A stretch of 64,000 nt of DNA. Origin: Sipunculus nudus (taxonomy: Eukaryota > Annelida > Sipuncula > Golfingiida > Sipunculidae). Numbering within the stretch: position 1 is the stretch's first letter; every line of letters begins with the position of its first letter. The notes under the pieces are model-generated. The model was not told where the DNA came from, did no database searches, and saw nothing but the letters and a program-made list of their open reading frames with translations. The position numbers and the translations under genes are program-made. Location: positions 55,278,386 to 55,342,385 of the forward strand of contig CM049322.1 in the NCBI GenBank assembly GCA_026874595.1. The letters run 5' to 3'. This document shows positions 1-11,433 of the stretch, piece by piece.

Positions 1-1892
1 ATGTGATAGATGGACCTATTTTTATTTTTATACTCGGGGAGGGAAGCTTCAAGTAAGTTCTTGCGGATTGCACATACTTAGTTCGTAGCACGTTGTCATC
101 TTTATCCCCATCCGATCGATAACGCCACCTTTGAAAATGAAAAGATGAACACATTTTCAGATTCCGCATCCCGTTTATGTTTGCATGTCAAACGATATAA
201 TTTATTAAAAAGATACACGGAAGCAAAGTAGTTCATTGTTACAGGTAAGGACATTTGGCTTGATATAACGATTAATAATGGAGGATGTATTTTACAATGG
301 CTACTTTTAAAGGTTTCTGTGTTTTCAGTTTCGTTTGATGGCTAAAAAGAGAGTAGTAACGGTAGAACACAGATTAATACTAGGCGTTGTTAAAAAGTAT
401 ACTTAAATATGCCTGGTTTATGTCAAGGGATAACTTACTTGCAGACCATGAGGCGTTGTTAATAATGACGAAAATAAAATTGCATCCCCATGAAGCATTA
501 CAGGTCCCTCTTCCATGCTAGATGTACAGACTCTCTGACGCTAGTGTCATTGGGTTGTACGGACGGCAAGTATTCGGTCAATGAAAGATGTGGCGTGTCA
601 TTTTGACAAGCAAGGTCATGTTTGTATGGGATACCTTCTTTCTAACCCCCGTTAAACAGCTGGTAGACATATTGACATGGCTAATAAAGGCAATTCTTAT
701 TTATAAATGATAAGATCAATCTTAGTCCATTATATTTTATCATATTGCAGTTTGGTCCCGCTTTGACGTACTCTATAACTATAATAAATAACGACTAGAT
801 AAACCTCGTGACCCATGGACTACGACGCTTAGCTTGCAACAACGGCTTAATATACGTTCATGCACGAAAACAACAGTTCATAGCAAAATGCGTTTAACGA
901 AAGATTTATAGTACATGTAGCTTGTGATGTTGAACAATATGCTCTCGTGGTTCTGAGAATAAACAATTGTTTATAAATTCTGTTTGATTACATAAAATCT
1001 TAAAAAAAGATACACTAAAGACAAAAAAGACAGAGTGCTTAAACAGGCAATAGGCCCTGGATACATTGTTCTTTACACAATAACTCATCATGATTTATGA
1101 ATCTTGGGGTGTATATGTTCTCATTTAATTGTGTTGTGAATGGTTAACCAAGGTCCTTTAACTGAATTGACAAAGATTTTTTGAACCATTAATATACCTT
1201 CTTCAAAGACAATATAGTATTAGTTTCGACGTCCCATCTACAGTCAGATGCATGCTCTGTTAAAGTGATATTGGAGCAAATTTACGGACACCATTATATC
1301 TCTTACACTGAAAATAAAGAACTTTAGATTAATGATTTTAAACACAAAATCTTTTACCACCTATAATAAAGACCGGATTGCATGAACCACAGCAGGAAGC
1401 TTCATAAAACCTAAAGGAACAGGAAAAAAAAGTAGGTTAGCCATTGCGTCTGAAAATTAGAAATTATACCATAATAGACTAGCTCTTTGATTGTGTAAAA
1501 TTAAAGGGTATTTCATCGATTGATACATTTCCGTAGGAAACTTGAGATGTTATGCTTATCCTTAAAATGAATTATTCCGCTCTCTGACACCTGTTAACTG
1601 AGTTCCATTCCTTAAACCTTTCACTGAAATAGAACAAAAATGCCGATCTTTCCGTTACAGGCTGTTTGTTTTGTTTGTATTCACGTGTTTTTAACATGTG
1701 AGGGGCAAATCCAAATAACCCAAACACATTCAACACTGACCTCATTTGTATTTAGTGACCCTTCTAGTTCCGCACATGCGCGACCAACCCCCTTGAGTTA
1801 CATCTTCTTAATATTTGTTAACATTTGCGATTGTACCGTGTTTACTGACAGCTCATGAATACAAATTCCATGCATCCATTACTAACAACCTT
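1..1892. other. No gene recognised
   Basis: AT-rich sequence without a recognisable coding domain or repeat. The only ORF of note begins at 1640 (+) with a hydrophobic stretch resembling a signal peptide (MPIFPLQAVCFVCIHVF). It has no clear splice donor and no paralogue in the window, so it is not called as a gene. Confidence 0.5.
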
Positions 1893-2130
1893 AAAAAACC
1901 TTTAATGGCATTATAAAACCTTTCAGAACATTATAAAAAAAACCTTCCATATCATTATCAAAACTTATCATATTACTATAAAAAACTTTAATTGCATTAT
2001 TAAACCTTTTATAGGACTATGAAAACCTGTAATGTCATTATAAAAATCGTTTCATATAGCACAATAAAACCTTTTATAGGATTATGAAAACTTTCATGGC
2101 ATTATAAAAAAACCTTTCATGGCAATACAT
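1893..2130 (+). repeat. Degenerate minisatellite, about 11 units of 20-24 bp
   Basis: Loosely conserved units of the form AAAACCTTTNATGGCATTAT follow each other without interruption. Neighbouring units differ by several substitutions and by the length of the A run, which suggests an old array. No coding frame crosses it. Confidence 0.8.
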
Positions 2131-3740
2131 AGCTAGGTTGGATTAATATGTAAGCCAGAAATTACATAATTCTGATAAAAAAGGCTAGTGAATCGCCTCC
2201 CAATATTTACCGATGACCTAAATATGTCACCCTTCAAGGCCTAGAACTATGCAGCTAGTATACAACCTTTAAGTTGAAACAATATAAAATTAGGAAGCTG
2301 ATAACTAAATAATGAGCACACTCAAAGACCAGACTGGATATGTTCTAGCAAAATCATACTGACATAGTTTGTGATATCAAAATATAATCCGTTCCCTTTA
2401 ATCTTTTGTTGGCATCATAAGAACCAGACTTAAATGAAATGCAGAAGTGATATTACACTGAAGGCACTGGGAGAGCTAATTAGCTGTAAATGTGTGGTAT
2501 GTTGAAAATCCGTTTCTTGTAAATAAGGGGGTATTCGTCCGTATGGAAACAATATGACTACATCAAACCGGGAGGGCAGACAGTACGACACATAAAGACA
2601 GCTGTACGGCTCCACATGAAACAAAATCATCTGCGCTATATTTTACATTACTTTGACGCACGAGGTGTTTAGAAGAAGTCGCTGTTCTCCAACCGCACAA
2701 AATGTATTTTTCACTTGCTGATCACGTTAATACCTTTGTCAAGTAAGTAAATAACATTACGGGATAAAAAGACCCTGACTGGCGTGTAGGATTATGGCTG
2801 CCCGGGATTACAGCAGGGTGTTAATTATTTTTCTCGATGCTTCGTTTGTTAGCTGTTAACAGGTCGCCAGACGTATTGACGACAACATCCGAGTGTTTTT
2901 CTCAAACCCTGCGGGATATCCACATCTTAGCACCGCAATGTGTTTGATTGTTTAAGAGGACCTTTGTGAACCCGAAGGATCTCGAATCTGCAGTACTTTA
3001 AGAGGAATTTCTTGTACCCGACAGATCTCGAATCTGTTAGGCAAATATTGCAGCTGAATAAACAGTTTAACTTAAGTTACCTAACTGGTGTAGTAAAGAG
3101 CGATTACATAACACAGAAATAAGAACGGTACCCTTGACACTACAGTTCAAGTATAATGTCTCGTAACTAAACCATTATATCTTTCCTTCTCCTCACTCCC
3201 CCCCCCCCCCCCCCCCCCGCTTAGGATCAAGAAGCTTTTAGAGGTTGATGCGTTAATTCCTTATTTCTCATCTGGGTCAACATATTATGGGTGGACCTAA
3301 TTGGGTTTCTGTTTACGCTAGATATCCAATATAACTGATTTTGAAAAGCTGGAATTTGGTCACAATATTAGTCCTTAGTCACAAAATTGCACGTGAAATT
3401 TATTTTTGCCCTTCCCTTATTCTTATAATCTTACTCCCATATCCGATCCACAATTAATACCCAGTTTCGGACGGGGAAGGGTTGGAGCTTCGAGTGATAA
3501 CTTGGCGATTGCATACATCTAGTGGATACATCTTTATTGTTCGAACAGTTCTCATGAATTCACTGTTATGTGTTGATAAGCAATTGAAAAGTTCTTATGA
3601 TTCGCGTGTTGGAGATAAATAAACTTTTTGTCTTGCTACGGCGAGTCGTGCTGTTGTATCAATAAGTAGAAATGATGACTGCCCATGATGACCGGTTTCA
3701 ATAGGGAAATGTTTATATTTTCACATAACTACCACTATTA
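2131..3740. other. No gene recognised; poly-C tract
   Basis: Nothing coding is supported here. An uninterrupted run of about 21 C residues lies at 3198-3218, the longest homopolymer of that kind in the window. Confidence 0.5.
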
Positions 3741-4005
3741 CTACCATCTTAGCGGCCTGAACAAACGGCCGGGGATAAAACGCTCGGCTCTCTCCACTGA
3801 CGATCCAGGATCGATCCCCGGCATGTAAATGAGAGTGGATTGTAGTTTCCCGTCCAAGGCCGGTGTTTTATTTTCTGGGTTCTCTGATTTATTCCACCCC
3901 TGCAGATTTTCGGACGCCATCACCTGAGCCATGGAGTGTGCCGCGATTAGTGATAATTATGATTTGTTATACACACAAGCAGACACAAACACAAACACAC
4001 ACACA
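3741..4005 (+). mobile_element. SINE-like element with tRNA-like head
   Basis: A possible box A (around 3749-3768) is followed by a box-B-like GGATCGATCCCC at 3809-3820. The body carries the GTTTCCCGTCCAAGGCCGGT and TCCACCCCTGC blocks that I associate with tRNA-derived SINEs of molluscs. It ends in an ACACA-rich tail at about 3970-4005. No target-site duplication was identified. The minus-strand ORF over this element is not a gene. Confidence 0.5.
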
Positions 4006-5012
4006 TGAACGGAGATTAAAGCTATCTACTGGCCGAGGCAATGAACGTCAGGGGTTTATCGGGATTTGCCATTTAAACTTTAAGGCCCTGGTCTCCAGGA
4101 AACTGTATATCTTCATCTGCTGAATGCCACTCATTTTCAAGCTATACAAAAAAAAAAACACACACACAAAAAATCTATAATTTAGGATCTGTCGTTTCGT
4201 CGTAGTCCATGTAACAATGAGCTACCCACGCAAGCCTGAAACAAGAATCTGGCCACATTCTTTTATAAATCAAGATTTCCAGGTTCTCGTTCTTTCGAAG
4301 ATTAAATGTATGAACATTCAGTTCCGGCACCTGTTTATATGGTCACCTTAGCTTTATGATGTCGCCCAGGACCAAACTTGGCGGATAGAAAATTCACCGC
4401 TGGCCTATTGCAAAGACTATTTGACCTTTACTGTGTCACTAATCTTTACGCGGGCCTAGTACAAAATATCTTTTCTATACCCCCTTTATTTATTTTTTTA
4501 AACGGAGGATTCACTGCAGGAAAAAATGTCTTTTATGCAAGCTAATTACCTTTAATACTTTCCCGGAAGGTTCGTTTGGTGCGCAGACACAAGTTCGGGT
4601 GTTCCAACAGAAATTACATCAAAAAGCATGGGCGTTCCGTTGCCGCCATTTTTATTTCTATTTTGCCTGGATATGATCCTGCTTTTCTGCTCAATTAGCA
4701 TATAAACCGCCGCTACTGGGATCCATCTGTTCTTGGGCTTGAATATAATGAAAACATTTTTTTCATGAAACGTTTTTGCTAATAAATATAAAATTTAACA
4801 TCCGAAAAAAAAACCAACGTAGTTACTTAGGACACAGTTAAGTTTTACAGAATGTCACACCTGACACTATACATGAACTTGTAGCCGACATAAGAAGATC
4901 CTTAAAAAAATGTGCATGTACATACATAAAGAATACATTAATTACAAATGGCATAAACAATATATTTAATGTTCAATGAAATCTTTACAATCATTGTATA
5001 TTGAGATTTAGA

Positions 5013-5017
<5 letters not shown>
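4006..5017. other. No gene recognised
   Basis: AT-rich sequence with short A runs; no coding or repeat signal that I can support. Confidence 0.5.

Positions 5018-5073
<56 letters not shown>
5018..5073. repeat. (TA)n microsatellite
   Basis: About 28 uninterrupted TA dinucleotides. Confidence 0.95.
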
Positions 5074-5078
<5 letters not shown>

Positions 5079-5535
5079 TTATTTTAATAATGAACATGTT
5101 TAATTTTATATTCAAGTTACAACGCCACCTAATCTGTTTTATTGTGACATACGAACGTTAACCAACGAATGTATACGAATCAATCCCTTATTATGGTATA
5201 ATGTCTGTTTTTATAGGTTTGGACGTATTTTTATCATAAAAATAAGCCCCTTTTTAATTTAAAATTAAGCTGATTCTTTTGTATATAACTTTTGAATGAG
5301 TCACTCTGTCTGTCTGTAGCTACAGTGTAAAATCGCAGGAAATTACTGTAGAATTTACAAGGAAGTCCATTTCCGGCAGAATAGCGGATCGATTAACTGG
5401 CTGTAAATCAATACTCTCCTTTGTTGAGTGTACAATAATGACTTTCAATTTTTAATTAATTACTAACATATATATTGTATTGCCAATTCCATAAGCTGAC
5501 TGTTTTAAACAAATTTTATCTCGGCTACACGGAGA

Positions 5536-5600
5536 TGACGTCACCATGGTCCTTTTTATAAAAGTCTTGTCCTTGTTCTATTTAGCGGCTATTTCCGCCG
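5536..5600 (+). promoter_or_regulatory. Candidate core promoter: CRE palindrome plus TATA box
   Basis: A full CRE/ATF palindrome TGACGTCA lies at 5536-5543. It is followed 13 bp later by TATAAAAG at 5557-5564. A start site would fall near 5585-5590. The following 400 bp (to about 6000) are GC-richer than the surroundings and contain a CCAAT motif near 5788. No downstream coding exon is recognisable, so the transcript is unknown. Confidence 0.35.
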
Positions 5601-8104
5601 GAAATATTCAGGCGAAGTTTGTCAGCCATCCCCGTGACTTTTTATAATAGTAAGCGGTTTACTCATTATTCCCACGTGCGACCTGGGATTCCAAGGTATT
5701 CGTCTGGTCGGAAAATAGCAGCCGCCAAGGAATATTTTTTAGGTCAGAGGTGAGCGAGGGGACGGAGATACGGCGAGAAGGTACACCAATCACAGTCTGA
5801 AGCTGGGAATCTTTCTTCGGAGACAGTTCCGTGGCCCATCAGACCAGTGACTATTAAGTAGAAGGCGAAGGAACGCTCTGAGGATGACCACGCCCTCATC
5901 CGCAAGTTATATTAGAAACGTGGTTAAGGGGCGTGAGCACGTCACGTGGACACAATGATACCTTCGCCAAGGACAGTTATCACCCTCGCAAAGCAAACAT
6001 TGCCTTCTAGTTGCACATTGCCTTCTTTACATTCTGTGGCATGTACTTTTACTTCAGCCCCCTGCACACGATGCAAACAGCCCTAGAATTCATTGAAGAT
6101 TGTTCTGCATTTGACTGGTGCTCATTGCCAGTGGCCGTTTATTCCTTGGTGTAAAGGGCGCACTGAATGTGGTTAAGATTTGGACAGGGGTCAGACGGGA
6201 GACGGGACGTCTAATTGGGATGTTAACCCACAGCCTGTAACAGTTCTAGAAAGTCTGCCGTCCTAGTTATTACTGTATGCTGCGTATTTATTTTACATAC
6301 TTTGTTTTTTTTTTTATGATTATCCCCATGTGATGGCAGCTGAAAAGATGTATTATATTTTAAATTAAAAATATGTATATGAAACAAAGGTTGAGGTCTA
6401 CAGGAGCAGAACGTACATTAGACTGTATACACCGTGTAACCTTTATACAGATGAAGCCCCATCTGTATATATGATATTCATATTCTGATAAGGTTTTTTA
6501 CATATCAGATTTCACATTTTATTATCTGTATCCGCCGTCTGGTAGGTTCAGACGAGACGAACCTCATTTTTTATTCATTCTGCTTCAAATTGAATTTAAA
6601 CCAGGCTCAAATCACATCTAGACACAACTTAATTTGCTTCCATTTGATGCATTAAATCCCCTGAAATTCAGTCTGGTGGATTAAGAGGTTAAGTCAAGCA
6701 ATAATGAATACAGGAGAAATAGTCAATTTGAAGTGAACCGTTAAAAACGAAGTCTTGTAAACAGACGGCCCGTCAGATGGCGCTGGTGCTCCAGCAGCTT
6801 GGGGCATCTCCACAAGGTTGAGAGACATTATATTTTCTAAATCTTACGTTACGTAGCTTTTTTTTCGGTCTGTTTCCAGTTTTACGGAAAAAGTAATAGA
6901 TATGTAAGCGTACACCCAAGTAACAATCTATTTTTATACTATTGTGACACAGGACTATTTTTCTTTGTCCCGGATATGGGCAGCCCATTCATTCATATCA
7001 GGGCCAGTGTTTGTTCTGGAGCTCGCCAGATGTTTATTGGTGACACAATGACAACACAGGAACATTTGATAAGGGCATGCATGAGCGTGTAGACATGTAG
7101 ACTACGACTTAATACTGGATTGGGCCTTTATAAAAAGATCACGATTTTCAAGTTTTCAGTGTTTTCAGTGAGGGATCGCTTTCCACAGTCTCACCTTACA
7201 GTAAACTGTTTATGAGTATATTCTTTATTGCAGTCATAATTATTAGGTTAGGAAATATCCTCACTATAGACCTTTCAACGAGCATGCGCACTGCGCGTGT
7301 TTGAGCACGGTTCTATTCTCGAGAGTTTGGGGTCACCTCACCTCCGCTTGACAATAAGCAAGCGAGCCGATGATACCAAGTATCCAGTTGCTTCATTTCA
7401 ATAAACAGTAGGTAGAATGCAACCACGTTATAGCTAGATAACTACATATTTTTTCGTAATATGACCTACAATAAAGAAATTGACATCTTTATTTTATGGA
7501 CGTGCGTAGCATAGATTGCTGGATATAGATACAGCGTTTGCAGGTTGGACCCTGTTTCGTTCAATTCCTCACGCTTGCAAGAACGCTACACATTATGCCA
7601 CTGCAAAAAAAAATTTAAAAAAATAAAAATAAAAAAAAAAAATAAAAAAACCACAACACCGTATGCTATGGACTGCCGTGTACGTTAGATGTCTCCGATA
7701 TGTGTCGCTAGTGAAAGGGAAAAGGTATATTTAAGAAAGACTCAGGAAACGTCGAAATAGTGTAATTTCTTGGGTTTTTCTTAGTCAATCTTTTACCTAT
7801 GGATAACATGACGGTATGTTAATACTTATTTGACTTACGACGCTACAAGCAAAGATAATTTTATATTAGATGCCACTGAGGCTCCCGTGCAAACGAATGT
7901 ACACCTGTGCAACTGGGACGGTGTTATTTCCGCCATTATTTCCCTTTCGGGAACATCGCGAATTTAAACCCAAGAGAATAAAAAGCAGTTACACCTGGAA
8001 AGACCGTTAATTCGCTCAGCTAACTATAACAAATTTCTACACTGCAAGGTCACAGTATAGTAAAGCATAACAGACCCCTCATTATTTAATTAATGAAATT
8101 CAGG

Positions 8105-8106
<2 letters not shown>
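5601..8106. other. No gene recognised
   Basis: The section 5700-6000 is comparatively GC-rich and could be part of an unidentified first exon or regulatory block. An A-rich run (7604-7651, A with scattered T) may be the tail of a retroposed copy. No domain was recognised. Confidence 0.45.

Positions 8107-8175
<69 letters not shown>
8107..8175. repeat. (TA)n microsatellite
   Basis: About 34 uninterrupted TA dinucleotides. Confidence 0.95.
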
Positions 8176-8177
<2 letters not shown>

Positions 8178-9300
8178 CTCATCAAAGGTCTCTGCATGTT
8201 GCGGAAGAAAAAGATTGTAAACATTCCCCTTCTGGCACGTGACCATATTGAACTCGATAACATCATAATTGGATTCAGTGGCTCAGATAATTATGTCACG
8301 GACGTAATTCCCTTTGTACCATACCGTAGAGCTTCTATTAATGAGTACATGATTATATCTCCTCTCTCCGTGCGCTGATCAGGAATAAACTCCTATCTAT
8401 CTACAAAATTTGATCAGTTTTACTAGTTTCTTCTTTAATGTCAATAAAGGAATTAAATATAATCAGGGTTTTCATCAACTGACTGTTGATCCCCGTCAAT
8501 ACTTTAGAAAATCAATTTTAGAAAACTGGTTTTCAGTGTGAAAAGTTCCTTCCTGTTCAATGGAACTGAATTTGTCTTCCTTTAGAAATTGTCTAGGGTT
8601 TTTTTTTCCCACACAGATTTCTGTTTGTCAAGGATAATTTTAAAATAGAGAATTTAAATAAATCACTTACTTTCCAATGGCGGAAAGGCCAATTAAATCT
8701 TTATTCAGTGATTAGCCGTCTTGTTAGCACGCCGCCCAGCTAACACATGAATAAGTATATTGCAAGCCTCTCCAACGAAAATTAACTTCATGATAGTATA
8801 TGCTTATAAAATTGGTGTTCTGCTGTTACGTTAATTCTTAATAAGTCAAATTATTGCCTAGGCCAGTATGCGTTCAGCCCTGTTCGTATGTTTGTGTGTT
8901 CGAATGTTTCTATGTAAAGTATCAATTCCATATATTTCGGGAATGGGTAACTGCAGTTCCATATCACCCTACTGTGGTTGACTTTCTAATCGCGATTAAA
9001 ACGTTCATATTCATCTATAATAATATGTGAATTATCTCACTATATAAGCTCATGTTTTTCTTAATACAATGGTTTCCCAGCAACCCATCCCGGCATACGG
9101 GTTTAATCTCTCCATTAATTCGGTTGTATACGTTGTTATGGTTTGTGTTCGAGTAAACGCAGTCCACGTGTGTCGTTTGATGTAAATGTCAGTACAGTTT
9201 CATGTCTAGACAGTTCCTATTGTAACGTTGTTTATTAAGACTTCAAAAGCAGCGCACCAATTTTAGCATTCATACATGACAAGCCGTAAAGTTCTGCTGT
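8176..9300. other. No gene recognised
   Basis: AT-rich sequence. The short ORF after the TA tract has no domain, no splice context and no paralogue. Confidence 0.5.
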
Positions 9301-9305
9301 GAGAT

Positions 9306-9380
9306 GATTGGTCAAAAGACGGACGGGACTAGTGACGTCAGCAGACGTATATAAGCCATGGATAAAAAAAAATCAGCCCG
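9306..9380 (+). promoter_or_regulatory. Candidate core promoter: CCAAT, CRE and TATA in register
   Basis: An inverted CCAAT motif (ATTGG, about 9307-9311), a CRE palindrome TGACGTCA (9333-9340) and TATATAAG (9348-9355) occur in the order and spacing of an animal RNA polymerase II promoter. A TCAG initiator-like sequence near 9373-9376 lies about 27 bp downstream of the TATA box. The next 450 bp are GC-richer than the flanks. This is the best promoter-like cluster in the window, but the downstream product is not identified. Confidence 0.5.
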
Positions 9381-9850
9381 CCAGTCAGGTTTAGTCTGCA
9401 GGTTGTCTGCGGTCCAGAGGCGGGTCCGTGTTTGTGGACGGCCACGTAGATACCTCTGTTACAGACTTCAGAGTGGATATCGCATTTGCCGACGGACTGG
9501 TAATCCGGCGATGTGTGTCTACCGTGATTGCATACAGTTACAGGCCAGGACGATACATATAAACGCGGAACTATTGTGAATATTGTTGTGCGAAGGCATA
9601 TTCAGGTAGTTCCTGTTGGTGATATCAGCTGCGAGAGACTTTTCTTAAGTATTCCTACAGAGGAGGCAGTAAGCTTTTCTTTCAGTGCTTTCGGACTTTG
9701 CCTTGAGGGGCAAGCGCTTGCTTTAGTGAGGAATTGTGTAGATTGGGAGCGTGAGACGCTGGCGAATCCCTGTGTATGTATTTTGCGAGGGCAGACTGAG
9801 CTAAGTACTGACATCGACAATGACACGTGTGCGCGTCGACCATGTGTGTT
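9381..9850 (+). other. Possible transcribed first exon, product unknown
   Basis: GC-richer block directly downstream of the CCAAT/CRE/TATA cluster. Two overlapping open frames start at 9358 and 9528. Neither shows a known domain, and the second runs into a TA microsatellite. Weak donor-like sites occur (for example AG/GTAGTT near 9606), so I cannot fix an exon end. It may be a 5' UTR or a non-coding RNA start. Confidence 0.3.
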
Positions 9851-9859
9851 TCATGTATG

Positions 9860-9862
<3 letters not shown>

Positions 9863-9917
<55 letters not shown>
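9863..9917. repeat. (TA)n microsatellite
   Basis: About 27 TA dinucleotides, directly followed by a long palindrome. Confidence 0.95.
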
Positions 9918-9919
<2 letters not shown>

Positions 9920-9920
<1 letters not shown>

Positions 9921-9977
9921 CTGAAGAAAAACAACACTGTAAATTCGTGAATTTACAGTATTGCTTTTCTTCAGAGT
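9920..9977. repeat. Long imperfect palindrome (28-bp arms)
   Basis: CTCTGAAGAAAAACAACACT reads forward on the left arm and its reverse complement closes the right arm at 9977 (CTTCAGAG). The arms differ at two positions and the loop is only a base or two. It sits between a TA tract and the hairpin repeat at 9978, and its right edge (CTTCAG) is shared with the second copy of that repeat at 15459, so it may be the end structure of a larger element. Confidence 0.8.
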
Positions 9978-10040
9978 TAAACCGCTCTGGCCTTGTCTTT
10001 AGGCCATAGAGCACTTTACAACGGAGGGTAACTCTACCTT
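9978..10040 (+). repeat. Hairpin repeat, copy 1
   Basis: Contains a hairpin in which GCTCTGGCCT pairs with AGGCCATAGAGC (2-nt bulge), followed by a conserved block ending GGGTAACTCTACCTT. A near-identical copy is at 15459-15533. In both places the repeat is followed at once by a TA- or TG-rich microsatellite. This resembles the microsatellite-bearing, hairpin-ended repeats (pearl/CvA type, Helitron-related) known in bivalves, but that family assignment is inference. Confidence 0.65.
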
Positions 10041-10047
10041 CTATATA

Positions 10048-11094
10048 CAGTGAAACCTCGTTGTGTCGAACACGGTTAAGTCGAATTCCCGCATGTGTCG
10101 AAGTCGAATATGGGGTCCCTGCAATAAACAGTTAAAACCTTACTAATTTAACTCCGTTTGTGTCGAAGTCGGATGTGTCGAAAACCCTGATGTGTCGAGG
10201 TGTTTTGTTGGTCCCCAGCTAATATTTCTATCGCTTAACTCGAAGTCATGTTTTGATTACAGTCATGACTGGGCCGTGATGACCAGTCATAATTAATTAA
10301 TACCGACAAGGCTCTCACTCATCAAGCGCGATGGGTCTGTCGCTCGACTAGACGTTTTGCCACTTAAATGTTTGGAAAACAGTTGTGCACGGTCAAACAA
10401 CCATACCAGCTGCCGAGACGACCAGTTACATAATTAATACCGGCAAGGGTCTAACTCGACAAGCTTACATACCTAGTCCGTTGTTTACCTATTTGGCCAA
10501 TTAGTCACTCATGGTCATGCCTTTCTTCTCTCGCCGACAAAGCATTAATGAGAAGTTATTGATAAACCAAACATAATCCAATCCTTCCCTTTGATAGGTT
10601 TAGGATAAACATACAGGACTCCATATAATAAAGGGAGGAAGATGAGATCTTTATCAGACTGACTCTTATTTACCATAGAGTAGGTTATACTGTATAACTG
10701 CTATACTTTTATATTGTTCGTGCCCTGTTTGCTATGGCGCCCCGGCCTGCTAAGCGTAAGCTTGATGTAAAGACCATATAAACCTCGTTCAATCTCTCTC
10801 TTTCGTTCTTTCTCTATCTCTCTCTCCACACAGCTTTTCTGTTTCAGTTAGAAATTCTATGATGCTATCGTCTCAACAAAATAAAAGAATGAAAAGAAAT
10901 AATAATAATAAACCTGAAGGATTCACGCAAACATTTATGAGAACTATTTAATATAGGCCCTATACATGTGCAGTATTTATCGATAATAATCAGGATTGAA
11001 GAAGGTTGAATATAATGAACACCGGTTGTCTCGAACTCCGGTTGTGTCGAAGTAAATTCACCAGTCCCTTCCACTTCGACACAACGAGGTTTCA

Positions 11095-11097
<3 letters not shown>
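10048..11097 (+). mobile_element. Tigger/pogo-like non-autonomous DNA transposon
   Basis: The two ends are perfect 23-bp terminal inverted repeats. The left (10048-10070) begins CAGTGAAACCTCGTTGTG; the right (11075-11097) is its exact reverse complement. Both sides are flanked by TA, the target duplication of the Tc1/mariner-pogo superfamily. The CAGTG...CCTCG...TCGAA end sequence is typical of Tigger/pogo elements. Further TGTGTCGA motifs occur just inside both ends, like sub-terminal transposase-binding sites. At 1,050 bp it is far too short for a complete transposase; only a start-like fragment remains (10734-10781). It appears to have inserted into the TA tail of the hairpin repeat, because the same repeat at 15533 runs directly into a microsatellite. 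Confidence 0.88.
10734..10781 (+). pseudogene. Truncated start of a pogo/Tigger-type transposase
   Basis: A 15-codon open frame (MAPRPAKRKLDVKTI, then stop) lies inside the inverted-repeat element. The basic KRK followed by a leucine and a short helix start resembles the beginning of the CENP-B-like N-terminal DNA-binding domain of pogo/Tigger transposases. The rest of the gene has been replaced by pyrimidine-rich filler. The match is short, so the assignment depends mainly on the position inside a Tigger-like element. Confidence 0.4.

Positions 11098-11150
<53 letters not shown>
11098..11150. repeat. (TA)n microsatellite
   Basis: About 26 TA dinucleotides abutting the right end of the Tigger-like element. 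It probably includes the TA target duplication and the remainder of the tail in which the element landed. Confidence 0.95.
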
Positions 11151-11153
<3 letters not shown>

Positions 11154-11324
11154 CTTGTATGTGTTAGTGTGGAACGCCTATCCAGAGAAATATTAGCGAC
11201 TTCATCGTCTTTTTGAATGTGTGTGAGAGTTTCAGCCGGTTTGGTTTAACATTTAAAAGAACCTGTTTTCCATTCCTCCGGGGATGTGACACATGTGCAG
11301 GCGCGATGATTCTAAAATAAGGCG

Positions 11325-11433
11325 AAGAAACACAGAAGAAACACCGGTTGAAAATGCTTAATTTGTGAAGTTGCGCCGTACTGCCATCATGTGGCGTGCG
11401 CTATGTTTCTGTTATGCGCCAAAGATCGCGGCT
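11325..11433 (+). repeat. Interspersed repeat family (GAAACACCGGTTG), copy 1
   Basis: Shares GAAGAAACACCGGTTG and a following block with a GTGCG/CTATGTTT pattern with 28146-28260 in the same orientation. The copies are diverged, with indels in the middle. The family is not recognised. Confidence 0.55.

Noticed and set aside
7500..7660. Possible SINE with box-B-like GTTCAATTCC and A-rich tail
   Set aside because: No box A at the correct distance and no second copy in the window.
9682..10014. ORFs with long Tyr-Ile runs (also at 13239, 18664, 19358, 45771 and 58252)
   Set aside because: Produced by (TA)n microsatellites, which are open in several frames on both strands.
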